From: Silurus meridionalis
Lineage: Eukaryota > Chordata > Actinopteri > Siluriformes > Siluridae
DNA: 64,000 nucleotides
Direction: 5' to 3'
NCBI RefSeq assembly: GCF_014805685.1
Contig: NC_060890.1
Span: 17,649,000 to 17,712,999 of the forward strand
Translations under genes and position numbers: made by a program
In this document: in pieces, positions 47,591-59,412 of the stretch
How the letters are laid out: each line of letters opens with the position of its first letter
Numbering within the stretch: position 1 is the stretch's first letter
Notes under the pieces: generated by a model
What the model saw: only the letters and a program-made list of their open reading frames with translations
Database searches by the model: none
What the model was told of the DNA's origin: nothing

Positions 47591-47798
47591 ATGTGTGGAC
47601 AAGCAGCATGCATGGGGTCCGGTGTGGCTCCCCTTCGCCTGAGCTCTACTCTCCTCCCGCTAACATTATGCCTGGTCCTCTGGGAGCCTGTTCCAGCCTT
47701 CAGCTCAGCCAGCGCTCTGTCCGAGGTTCAGGGGAACCATTATCAAGCTCAGGACATGCCTCATGAGAGATCCCACGCCTTCCTGCGCTCAGGCCACA
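47591..47798 (+). CDS. nrxn1: Beta-neurexin-1 specific first exon (signal peptide)
   Basis: The ORF from ATG 47591 runs 208 nt to a donor GGCCACA|GTGCGT and leaves in phase 1, the same phase as the EGF3 exon, so it can splice to 58998. It encodes 69 residues: a basic/polar lead, a hydrophobic core LSSTLLPLTLCLVLW, a cleavage-like PVPAFSSASA, then a short linker ending ERSHAFLRSGH and a split Thr. The end RSHAFLRSGH-T-GTTYIF aligns with mammalian beta-neurexin-1 RSPASLRGGH-A-GTTYIF. The His-rich stretch of mammals is mostly missing. ATG 47591 has A at -3; an in-frame ATG at 47612 is the alternative. Position between EGF3 and LNS6 is exactly where beta exons lie. Confidence 0.82.
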
Positions 47799-49774
47799 GT
47801 GCGTAGAGCTTCTCTTCATACTCATACGCTTGTCTGATTACTCATCATCCAATTCAAGGGAAAATGATTGCATGATTATAAGTGGGATGCAAAGAAATTG
47901 CAGAAATATTAGCGAACATGACGTTTGCTCTAAATTAATAATCAGAATTCTGTTAAATGTTTTAAAACCCCTTGCCATTACTTTATATATATATTTAAAT
48001 ATGTGTGTGTGGGGGTTTTTATTTATAGGTTTTTTATCCATGCTTGGTGCCTGGAACCATGAAATTATTGTCTGGTCATATAGTGAGGTTGTGCAGTGAG
48101 TATATTTGTGTGTGATCCAGCGCACGGGCCAAATTGAATGTCCTAGGTTCATAAGGGGAAGAGACAGGCTTTTAAGAGACCATTAGACCCAAGGGCTTGG
48201 GACTCATTTGTACACTATGCCTGTTATTTTCCTCTCCTTACAGCATATTGCTATAATATCTCATTTGCTTGCCATCTCAGGGGCTGTGCGCACAGTAAAA
48301 TGGACACCTCCTGCACAATCCCTCCAGCCTTTTTGCCTCCCGGTCTGTTGTCAAGCGTCTCATTGCGACTCACAGTTTAAAACTATCAGGCCGATTTACA
48401 CGCTGTGTGCAGAGGAGCCCGGGTTGTCAGGCTGAGATACTCTAAGCTTATATAACAGGACCTGGCTGCCTCTCACTATTATTCTAACAGATTGAACCCT
48501 GATAAGAGAAAAAAAAAAAACTGAAAATAATTGAACCCAGGCAGGAACGTGTGAGAAAGTGAAAGCTTGTGATGTGAAAGGAGTCATTCATCATGTTTTC
48601 ACTGAGATAATATCTCTTGTTTTTTTGTTAATGTTCTTCACGTTTTTGCCTCCTCTATCTCTTTCTCTCTCTATCTCTTGGTCTTCTCCTTGTTTTCAAA
48701 AATGTGTGTGACACAGCTGGCATCTGTAATGGCTGGGCGTGCTCAGATCACTGAGCCACTTTGCACATGTGTGTCACCCCAGGCAGCGAGGCAGCACATG
48801 AAGATCTAATGCTTCTTCTGCCTCTTCACTCCCACAAACATCCCCCACACACACACATACACACACATTTAAACTCAAGAGACTCTTATATCCACACTCA
48901 AAATATGCATGGAGGAGCCACACATCTTCCTGATGACAGAAATCCCACACATACCCAGGAAGTCCCGTTCTTCCTACTTTTCCAGTTTTAAAACACACAC
49001 ATTGACACACACCTCCTACAATTACTAAATTTACACTTTTTCTAACAGTAAAAACCACGACGCTTTATGTTCAGTATGTAAATACAAATATAAAACCTTC
49101 AGTTCAACACTTACATGCTCGCAACAATAAGCGTAATATGCAATTCATTCAAACAGGAAATGCTCACATTAATTCCTCACACCAAAATAAATTATTTTCC
49201 ACAACTGATCTGTACAAGTTCTTCAACTGCTTTTGAACTCTTCGCTCCACTGCTTCATACAATGAAACGAGCAGAGTAAGTGCAGTAAGCGACTTATAAT
49301 AACCGTTTCAAAGCTACCATTTAAAAGCTATTACTCGTTTACTATGTTGTGCATAGCATTGAACCGTGTACAGCGTGTGTGTTTGTGCGTGTTCGCGTGA
49401 GTTCTCTTGCTTCCTCATGATGTGATTTAGATGCAAAGTGAATATAAAAGCAGAAAGCGAGACAAATTATGGGACGTAACTCTGAGCTCTTACGAAGTGT
49501 TGATGTGTGATGTCAAAGCCTATTCTTATTTTTTTTACTTTTCTTCATCCTCTTGTTCCCTTTTGATTAGTTTCTCTTACCTTTAATTAGTCTCTCTATC
49601 CATCTACAGTACTGTAACTTCAATTCTATGAAACAAAAGAATCAGTTTAGAAGATAATATGGATGGATTGGTTGGCTGATTGGTTGATTGTTTGATTGGT
49701 TGATTGGTTGATTGATTGATTGATTGATTAGAAAGAGTGTATGAATTGTAAGGGTATAATTCTCATAACGATTT

Positions 49775-50690
49775 GACTCATAAGGCAGCATCTTAATATA
49801 TTAAAATATCACTTAATCTATTATGACTATTCATGAGGCAAAGATTTTGACTATTACTAAATCTAGTATAACATGATACAATATAAATTTGATGATGAAG
49901 TGATTCAATGTTTTATGATGCCCCTGAGTCTCATTATATGATACAATAAGGTTTATAATTCATTTGGAAATAATTCAAAATTGGTTGATTGTAGTGAATC
50001 TGCTGCAGTTTGATATATTTTCAATTTATAAGGTAAAAAGTTGATATTTAACAATACCACTGACTCTGCTAAGATGCAAGACAATCCAATTATTTTTATT
50101 CATATATGATAGTTTTAATATTTCAGTAAATGTAAAAACCAAAAGTATTTAAAAAATACCACTTAGTCTGCTATACAGTATGATATGATATGATATGATA
50201 TGATATGATATGATATGATATGATATGATATGATATATAATATCTGATCTGTTTTTCAATTCATAAGGCATCAAGTCAATATTTGATTATATCTCAAAAA
50301 CTGCTGTAATACAAATAATATATTTTTTTATTTATAAGGTTACAATCTGATATTTGGCTCAGTATTCAACAACACTAATTAGTCTGCTATATGATGTGTT
50401 TTTCTATTCATTAATCAAAAAGTCAATAGTTGATAATATCTCAGAATCTGCTATACAAAATAGACATTTTTGATTTACAAAATCTACTGTTGACATTACT
50501 AAATATGGTGTTGTGCGATAAATTGTGTTTTTTCTTTTTAAGGCAACAATTTGAATTAATTTAGTTTAATACTGAATCCACTATGATATGAATTTATAAA
50601 CTGGTTTGATATTTGACTTTTTGATATTTGATTATGACTAAAACTGCTACAATACAGTACACAATAGTCCCCAACCAACCCATGCCCAAC
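49775..50690 (+). repeat. Degenerate minisatellite, ~65-85 bp unit
   Basis: About ten diverged units in tandem. Shared blocks are TTTATAAGGCA or similar (at about 49780, 50028, 50268, 50333 and 50539), GTTGATATTTGA or similar, and a CACTGAATCTGCTATA-like block. A perfect (TGATA)n run at 50180-50236 sits inside, apparently grown from the ATGATATGA part of the unit. No coding signal. Confidence 0.7.
50180..50236 (+). repeat. (TGATA)n pentanucleotide array
   Basis: About 11 perfect units inside the degenerate minisatellite. Confidence 0.95.
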
Positions 50691-51315
50691 GTCAGTCTGA
50701 ATCTGTAGTAGGTTTATATTACATTGCCAGCGGTTTATTGACATCTGACGTTTATATTTAGTTCTTTAACAGTTAATGCTGTAGCAGTACTAAACAAGAC
50801 ACAGTTATAAGACTAATCATAAGACTAATCAATTATGTGACAAACCTCAATATTGCGTTGTGCTTTCAAATGAACACAATCATAGATCATAATCACAGAT
50901 TCACTGAGGTGTGTGGGTGAAAATTAACACAATATGAATCTACAGTATATTTTCCTTTTTATCCACAATTATAGTTTCACATTGTAATCATTAGCCAAAC
51001 TAAAAAAACATATGAGATTATTAGCTACCATGGTTGAGTACTACTCAACCTACTAACTTTATTATTAATTATTTATATTTGTCAACACATTTTAAATACT
51101 TTTATTTGAACATATTTATTATTTGTACTCAGTGTGTATGTGTGTGTCGTATGAGTGTGTATATGTGAGTTTTAAATGAGTGTGAATGTGGGTGTACATC
51201 TAGCATGTGGGATACATGATTTAGTCACATGACATGCTGACTCTCAAACACTGTCCCACTCTCCCAGAAGGAGCGAAGGAGTGGAAGCATTGGGGAAAAA
51301 AGTATGTGAGAGAGA

Positions 51316-51421
<106 letters not shown>

Positions 51422-51579
51422 GGAGGAAGGGAGAGAGAGAGTGATGGCTAAGATCCTCAGCTGTGAGGAGTTGTGGTGTGTAATCTAAACTCAGTGAGGC
51501 TGAAACCCCGGAGAGATTTCTCATCCTGTCACTGTAACTCACACTAGCTGAGCTTAGAAAAGCTCAAAGCATGAGATAA

Positions 51580-51580
<1 letters not shown>

Positions 51581-51639
<59 letters not shown>
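51581..51639 (+). repeat. (CA)n-(TA)n
   Basis: About 23 CA units running into six TA units and a T tract. Confidence 0.95.
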
Positions 51640-51880
51640 TTTTTTTTTTATTTAATTTGGGAACTGGGAATGTCTTTTTCTTCTTTTTCTCCCCTTCCCT
51701 TCTTTTTTCTTTTCATTCGTTACTCTGTTTCTTTGTCTAATTTACTTCCTTCTTTTTATTACTTGCTGTCTTTTTCCCTCTTTCCTTCTGCCCTTCCATA
51801 CTTTCCTTCTTCCTTCTATGCTTTTCATTCCTTTCTTTCTTTGTTCTGTCTTTGTTTTGTCTTTCATTTAGTCTTATCAT

Positions 51881-51902
51881 TTCTTTCTTTCTTTCTTTTC
51901 CT

Positions 51903-51954
<52 letters not shown>

Positions 51955-51987
51955 TTTTTCTTTCTTTCTTTCTTTCTTTCTTTCTTT
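51881..51987 (+). repeat. (CTTT)n polypyrimidine array
   Basis: Over 100 bp of pyrimidine-only sequence, mostly CTTT units, just before the tandem duplication. Confidence 0.95.
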
Positions 51988-52045
51988 TGCTTGCTCGCTC
52001 GCTTTCCTGTGTTTGAATTTTTTACAGTTCTGTGTTTTCTTTGGG

Positions 52046-52867
52046 CCTGAGCCAGGCTCATTAAAGAGAAAAAAATTCCATAGCCAAGCAAAACAGCAGT
52101 TGTTATAAAGTGTCACATCTGGCAGCCCAGAATAACAGTAATGGCCTAATTAGCCCCTAAAAGGTCAGCAGGGTAGAGGGAGAATAGCACTGCTCTTGAC
52201 CACAAACTCCTCTGCTGCTTTCACTGCTGAAGAGCAGAGGTGAAAAGCTGTCTTTATCACATGGGGAGATCTGAGCTCGCTCTGGCCGGGCCGATTTATC
52301 ATCCTGCTGTCCAAGTGTGTGTCTAAAGAAACCGCACATCTGATTCCGCTGAGATTGTATGTGTCCTGACCAGTATAACAATTCCTTCCTTCTTTCCATC
52401 CTTCATTTTGTCCTTCCTTCCTTCTTTCATTCCTTCCTTCTTTCCATTGTATTTATCTTTGTTCCTTTATTCATTTGATCCTTCCTTCCTTTCATTTAAA
52501 TTTTCTTTCTGTCTTGTGTTCATCCATGTAAAGTTTTTGGAACTACAGCTAGGCTAATTAATGAAAAAACATAAGCAAGAAAATCATCAGTTGCTATAAA
52601 GTGTAATAACCCAGAATAACAGTCATGGCCTAATTGGCCCCCTGAAAGGTCAGCAGGGTAGAGGGAGAGTAACACTGCTCTTGACCACAAACCCCTCTGC
52701 TGCTTTCTCTGCTGAAGAGATGCTAGATGAAAAGCTATCTTTATCACATGGGGAGATCTGAGCTCGCTCTGGTCGGCTGAGTTATCATCTTGCTGTCCAA
52801 ATGTTTGTCTAAAGAAACCGCACATCTGGGTCCACTGAGGCTGCATGTGTCCTGAGCAGAGTAACAA
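52046..52867 (+). repeat. Tandem duplication, two ~330-bp copies
   Basis: Copy 1 (52046-52380) and copy 2 (about 52542-52867) share long blocks: CCCAGAATAACAGT, GGTCAGCAGGGTAGAGGGAG, CTGCTCTTGACCACAAAC, CTTTATCACATGGGGAGATC, GAGCTCGCTCTGG, GTCTAAAGAAACCGCACATC and TGTGTCCTGA. The period is about 490 bp and each copy is preceded by pyrimidine-rich sequence, so the duplicated unit probably included it. Each copy is open on the minus strand for about 80-115 codons, but with no recognisable protein. I know no mobile element with this sequence. Confidence 0.85.
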
Positions 52868-53089
52868 GATACTATAGAATATATGTTTACAAAATGAGGT
52901 TCAGAACCATAACTGGTAGAACATTCACTGGAAAACAGTAGATAATCTACAACTTACACAGATTCACCATAAAATTTAAATCACTGACCGGTGAAGTGAA
53001 TAACATTGATTTACTCTGTTAATGGAACCTGTCAAGTGCAAAATTCAGCTCTCCAAATTGATGTGATTTTGTCATAAGCCAAATTGTGA

Positions 53090-53890
53090 TGGCTAAACAA
53101 AAAGTTCAGAGTATCTCCAAAACCTCCGGTCTCCGGTTAGTGTTCCTGGTATGACAGTTATCACCTACCAAAATTGATCCAAGAAAGGAGAGCTGGTAAA
53201 CGGACAAGAGCTCATTGATGTGCATAGGAAACCAAGTTTAGCCCATGTGGTCTGCTCCCACAGAAAAGCTACTCTAGAACAGATGATTGAAAAAGTAAAT
53301 GCTGGCTATGATAGAAATGTGTCAGAACACACAGTGCATCACAGCTTGCTGTGTTTGAGGCTCCATTGCTGCAAAATATTCAATGTTGCTAACTTCTGTC
53401 CACTTCTGATAGTGCCTACAATGAGAACATGAGCAGCAGAACTGGAAAATGGAGCAATAGAAGAAGGTTACTTGGACTGATGAGTAACATTTTATTGTTT
53501 GTTAAAATCTGGTGGATGGCTAGATGGTACCAGGATGCACTATGGGAAGATGGCAAGCTGGCAGAGGCAGTGTAATTCTCTGGGAAATGTTTTGCTTGGA
53601 AACCTTGGATACTGGCATTCATGTGGACATTTAACACCCACTTAAACATTATTGCAGACCTTCATGGTAATAGTAATCCTAATGCCTTTTTGTGGCCTTT
53701 TTAATAGGATAATGTACCATGCCACAAGCCAAAATTGTTGAGGAACGGTTTGAAGAACATGACAAAGAGTTCAAGGTCCTGTCTTGGACGCCAAATTTTC
53801 AAGAACATTTGTGGGAAAGGTTGGACAAACAACCGCCATAACTCAAAACCTACAGGACTTAACAGATATGCTTCTAGTGTCGTAGTGCTA
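53090..53890 (+). pseudogene. Decayed Tc1-family transposase
   Basis: Plus-strand remnants in several frames are collinear with fish Tc1 transposases. VSEHTVHHSLLCLRLHCC is the second helix-turn-helix. A segment reading CNSLGNVLLGNLGYWHSCGH follows. Then comes a DNVPCH-like core (near 53710) with AKIVEERFEEHDKEFKVLSW, and HLWERLDKQ. The SPDLNPIE block before HLWE, which holds the third catalytic acid region, is mostly deleted, and stops and frameshifts interrupt the rest. Inactive. Terminal inverted repeats were not found. Confidence 0.8.
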
Positions 53891-54396
53891 GATATCAAAA
53901 TTATAGCTGGTTACCCCTAGAAGAACCCTCTCATATTACAGACTGAACTGATTTTGCATCATCTATCCAACAACTTGGTCAGTGTGTTTATTTATGTGGC
54001 TTCTTTTCTAATATAATCATCATGATCCTTTTACCTGACAAAACATTTCTTGTTCATCTATTAGCTCCAGTTCAGCCAGAATCACATGCAAAGAAAAAAA
54101 AAAAACAGACTACATTACTCTAGTTCTGAGTCAGCGTCCAAAACTCTTGAAGTCTAGCTGATTTTAGGAGGCTGAAGTCAGCAAACCTTCCCTCCAGTGT
54201 GTGTAAGTGTGCGAGTGTGTTGGCAGGATTATTGCACAGAGGAAAAAACCCATCACGCTCTATGCCTGCAGGTCGTAAACACGACGGTTCATTTTAAACC
54301 TTCACCTCAAGTCGATGCCCAGCCAGGCAGAGAGAGACAGGAGTCAGATTTATGAGTGTCCAACAAACACTTTATGCTGATGATAATAGTCAGCAA

Positions 54397-54398
<2 letters not shown>

Positions 54399-54437
<39 letters not shown>

Positions 54438-54450
54438 ACACACACACACA
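54399..54450 (+). repeat. (CA)n microsatellite
   Basis: About 26 CA units with one TA interruption. Confidence 0.95.
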
Positions 54451-57400
54451 GAGTCATGCTTATACACACATACCTCGGGTGGCCAGTGTTTTGCTCATGC
54501 TGCTGTCTGTAATTACCCAGTTGGTTTGGATTTCTCTGGTGTCAGTCTGGTAATTGGAGTTGCAGTAATTCCCTTTTTAATGGCCTGTTTATTATTACAG
54601 AAGCCTCAGTTTTGTGTGTTGTGCATTGAAAGTTTAATAAACAAAATAATTAGGCACAGTAATGTTTGATATATTCCCCAATTTTACACGCCGACCACAT
54701 TTACAGGCGTACACCATTAAACACACTATTTGTACTGCTGTATGTGTGGTGTAGCTTTTTAATGCATGGATTAACTTGACTAAATAACACAATGTGAATG
54801 CTCAAGACTAACCAGACCCTTAGCATTCAAAATCATTCTGTTTGTTCAGTTTTTCAAACACTATCTGACCTTAGGGGCCATTTTCTTGATCGAGACCAGC
54901 AAAATGTCCCTATAAGATTATATTTGTCATGTAATCGTCTCATAATGGGCACTCCGGTCCTTACAAAGGCCTAGAGTGGACAGAAAATTGTCTGTCCGCA
55001 GGATTTGCTAAAAAACGCAAGAAAAATTATCTGTTTTATGGTGTTTTCCTTCTGCCTTGCTTTCATCAGACAGACTTCTCCCTATTGAGTACATTGGATT
55101 TTACACTAACACGGAATAGTACATGAGAAAATGTTGCACATAAATTGGTCTGCTTTTATATTTATTCCATCCACATGTAGAGAATAATCATTTGTCTATA
55201 AAGATTCTAGTCACCCGATATAGAATCTACGTTATAGAGTTTGATATTAGCTTGCACGAGCCTCTGGGCCTCTAGCAACAGAAGAATAAGGTTTCTTAAT
55301 TTAATTTTTCAGCACATAAAACATATTATGATGGGATTCCAGAGGGGAAGGTAATATCTGTCTCATTAGAGTATTGCTCCAAGGCTCTCGCACACTGTCC
55401 TCATTTCTCTCCCTCACACTTTCACCCATTTCTGGTTATCACGTCTACTTCTGGTGTAATTCTGATTGACCTTCAAGTGTTGTTGAACAGTTTCTCCACA
55501 AGCAAGGGTCTTTGATAAGCTCTGGTCTGTGTAGCTGGCCAAGATGGTGCAACGTATTTAAGAGGCTAATGGTTAGGTTTGCACAGAGTCCATGCTTCAT
55601 TTAACATCTTCAGAAAATTGACTTCAGAAAAGAGCGTTAACCCTATTAGACTTCAATAGTCATCAATGGGCTTCCTAACCAACTCTGGCACAAGGGTGAA
55701 AATGAAGCCGAGAATTATATAGAGAAAGCGAGAGGAGGGATAATATGGGGGAACTGCTGTGGAGCAGATCCATCAAAAGAAAAGACTAAATTGGACTTGT
55801 ATTTTGGTTCAGTCTATTTCTGCTTTCCCCACAGGAATGGCACAAATCTAGTGTTCAAAATGGCACGATGCAATTGTATACTGTATGATATACAACAGTG
55901 TACTATATGCTATATAATATTTCTTGCAGAATGTAGATCTCAAACTGCTTTATTTTTATCTTAATATGTGTTAAGTTTTGATAGTTTAATCTAAGAATGA
56001 TGCAATAAGACTGATGCAAATAAACCCCATTCCATCCTTTAATTGAACCACATTCAATTAGAACTGGAGTAAAAGTGAAAACTGAAAGCAAGCAAAGTAT
56101 GTACTACAAGAGTATATGTTGCTAAAAGTTATAGTTAAGCATTTGCAGCTTCACATAGACAACTTTCCAAGTACATGAACTGTGCTACTGCTCCTGTGTA
56201 ACACATTCAACTGAAAATGTTATTTGTCGCACACATGGCATGGCACGCTTTATTGATTTGCCTGTGACACAAAATGTAAACCAAAAAAAAATTATATAGA
56301 AAGGATTAGAGTTTAAAAAAAAAGTAAAAAAAAAAAAACAAAAATAATCCAAGTATCTTTGGCATATTTTTGGCAGTAGGCCAATTGTTTATATAAGATT
56401 TTATACTGGCAGATATCAAAATGTGCAGAAATATTATACATGCAGGACTAAAAAAGAAGTTAACAAACACCACAGTGACCTAATCAATGTAAAATAGAGT
56501 ACTCAAATATTAAAATACATTTTTTCCCACATATTTAACTGGCTAGCATTACATAGCTATTGCTGCTATGCATTATATGTGATAGTATTCCATACATACA
56601 AAGAGGAAGATCTATTTGTCTTATTTAAAGGGAAGATGATATCTGTTTTCACACCCCACTCGAAAATGAGACCGTAATTATTAAATTGTCGATGCTTAAA
56701 CAGCATGTACTCACATTTATGCCGTGTGTGTACATAAATGGCCATTTTAAATACAGCAGAAAATACATTAATTAAGTGTGTGAGCATATGGATCTGAAAC
56801 CTGTGCCTTGTTAAGAAGTGAAGCTTCTTTTTTCCCTTTAACATGAAGAGTGCTGCTCCTGGCCTCAGTGAAGAAAATGTGGTTTTGTGTGTGGATGTGC
56901 AAAAATATCCTTAGGGTTTTTTTTTTTTTTGTGGTTGGGGATATGGGCTGATTGCTGACACGGTGTGAAAGGGTCTCATTGAAATGCACACAGACTTTCT
57001 GAAAAGCAGACCAACAAGACAAAGAGAGAGGGAGCAAATAAAGATGCGTATCAAGAAATATTATCGTCTAAGCCTTCCAATTTGTTACTATCCCTTTACT
57101 GCAAGATGTTGGCACTGCGGAGAGCCTCACAGTGCTTGTGGTTCACAAGGAACACATCTAGAGATGGGCTGCACAGCTGTTCCTGCTGCTGCAAAGGAGT
57201 CGCTGAGTTGAAATGCAACTCACATCCCACAGCTCCAGCCTAACTAGCGTTTTCTTTTTTTTTTCCCCTTGTGTTTTTGCCCTGAAGCACCTGGCATGCC
57301 ATGATTTTTATACATGCTTATTACTATGGAAGTCACGGTAAATGAAAAGAGCTGGTGCAGGCACTGATCTAATGAGATCAACTCCATTAACAGTAATATA

Positions 57401-57651
57401 CATCATCAGACTCAAATGCAGCTCGCGCTTTTAATCTCGCTCTCTCAATCACTCTATCTATTTCTCTCGTTCTGTCTCGCCCAAACATGCTCCATTTTTA
57501 TACTGATTTGCTCTCTGCGAGAATCATTGAGAGAATCGAAGGCTCAGTGGCCTGTCTGCATGTGACACTATAATTAGTTCCATCAGGCCATGGCTTGTGC
57601 TGAGCAGAAATAGCTGTCTGATCCAAATCTGTACGTAAATGTGCGTGTGCG

Positions 57652-57653
<2 letters not shown>

Positions 57654-57711
<58 letters not shown>
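57654..57711 (+). repeat. (GT)n microsatellite
   Basis: About 29 GT units. Confidence 0.95.
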
Positions 57712-57712
<1 letters not shown>

Positions 57713-58997
57713 ACATTTACTCACATCTCCCAGATTAAATGCATGTTAAAACAGTGCACAGGACCTTTTTATACTTAGTGCGGGTCCAGATTGATTGTCC
57801 AGTATGTTGGTAGGCACAGAGGGTAGCTCAAATTAGATTGGTAGATGCTTAATCAGCTCAGTGATTTAGGTGCAGGGGGGGATGTATGTGTGTATGTGTG
57901 TGTATGTGTGTTAATGTGTGTATGTGTGCACACACAGCCAGGGCACATCTTGTCAGAGTCATTTGGAACATGCAGGTGTTCCCAAGTGGCATCGGCACTG
58001 TGAGGGTCACACAAGGGCTGTAATTATTCCAATCAGGAAACAGCAGGGGCTGTCTGACCCGCTGATGGACTCATCAAGAGACTCCTACACTCCGGGCTGT
58101 AAAACTGTAATGTGCTGTAAAATACAAACTCATGCACTAACACTTTGCGCACACACGCACACAAGCAAATAGGCTACACAAATTTTTCGAATAAAACAAA
58201 ACACACACACACTCTGGCTTTCAAATTCAAAGCTATAATCCGTAATATGTATGTTCAGGTTATATTGGGATGTAAACTTATTATATAAATGACCAGATGT
58301 AGATAAAGAATGCTGAAATGAATGCATTCCATTTACTTTAATAGGTTTAAATAGGATACAACAAACAAACAAAAAAAGTAATGTCCCTGTTTGAATACAG
58401 TAGCTATGATGAAACTAGAAGGATGGATTATTATTAGAAAAGTAAGGATTGTAAGTCTGAATCCAATAATAGCCCCTGGTACAATAATTTGGGTTTTTTA
58501 AATGATTTTGTAAGCTTTTATTTGTGTTGGTTTTAGTCTGTCTAAAAAACAAAGTGAAGGGACTCTATAGTGCTGATTTTGATACAGTACAGGATGTAAG
58601 TAGAGGTGGTACATTACTATTTTTTACTGTTTTAAAACATACTTTTTCAAGATTATAGACGGGGACTATGTTTTCCACAAGCGACTGCATCAAGTCATAT
58701 ATTAAACAAAATATATCAACTCTTTTTTCCTCCAATCAACACTCGGGTCTTTTTATATCATTGCTATCTATTAGTGGGATCTATTATTGTGTTTATTAAT
58801 TTAACCCTCTGGTTTAGGCCAGACAAACTCATGGTGTAGACCTGCTGCTGGTGTTTGTTCTATTTGTGTCTATATAAAATAATAGACTCTAATTATCATA
58901 AGGCACACAAATATCCTAAAAGATGAAAATGTAAATCATTTTGTGCATAGTTTTTAAGCTAATTTTTCTTACAAAAGTATAATCTTTCCCTCCACAG

Positions 58998-59179
58998 CGG
59001 GAACTACGTACATATTTGGGCGTGATGGTGGGTTGATTGTGTACACCTGGCCACCCAATGACAGGCCAAGCACGAGGGCAGACCGTCTTGCAGTTGGCTT
59101 CAGTACGCAGCAGAAGGATGCAGTGTTGGTCAGAGTGGACAGCTCATCTGGCCTTGGAGACTACTTGCAACTGCAGATA
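58998..59179 (+). CDS. nrxn1: Neurexin-1 exon: start of LNS6 (alpha and beta shared)
   Basis: A 182-nt exon, phase 1 in and phase 0 out. It encodes [38 protein letters not shown] and [24 protein letters not shown]6 is the only extracellular LNS domain of beta-neurexin and the main site for neuroligin, LRRTM and cerebellin binding. The PSTR motif and the Asp of VRVDSSSG match residues known to form the neuroligin interface and the calcium site in neurexin-1-beta. The acceptor is CCTCCACAG and the donor is ATA followed by GTGAGT. The remaining LNS6 exons, including splice site 4, are beyond the window. Confidence 0.96.
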
Positions 59180-59356
59180 GTGAGTCCTCCATACACACAT
59201 TTACACATACAACATCAGTTGCCAGATTTTTTGCAACTTTCCTCTTTTTATTTGCCTGATGTGGTGAATTACAGTTACAATAACATGAGCATTAATTGTG
59301 TATTAATGTGATAAAAAAATAGTGGGGCTTCAAATTCACAACTTTATTTTAACAAG

Positions 59357-59358
<2 letters not shown>

Positions 59359-59410
<52 letters not shown>
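59359..59410 (+). repeat. (CA)n microsatellite
   Basis: About 26 CA units, 180 nt after the LNS6 exon donor. Confidence 0.95.

Positions 59411-59412
<2 letters not shown>

Noticed and set aside
52157..52867. Minus-strand ORFs repeated in both copies of the tandem duplication, as a small gene pair
   Set aside because: The shared peptide (for example CGFFR.T.GQQDD) follows from nucleotide similarity; no known domain, start context or splice sites support coding. Kept as a possible non-coding element.
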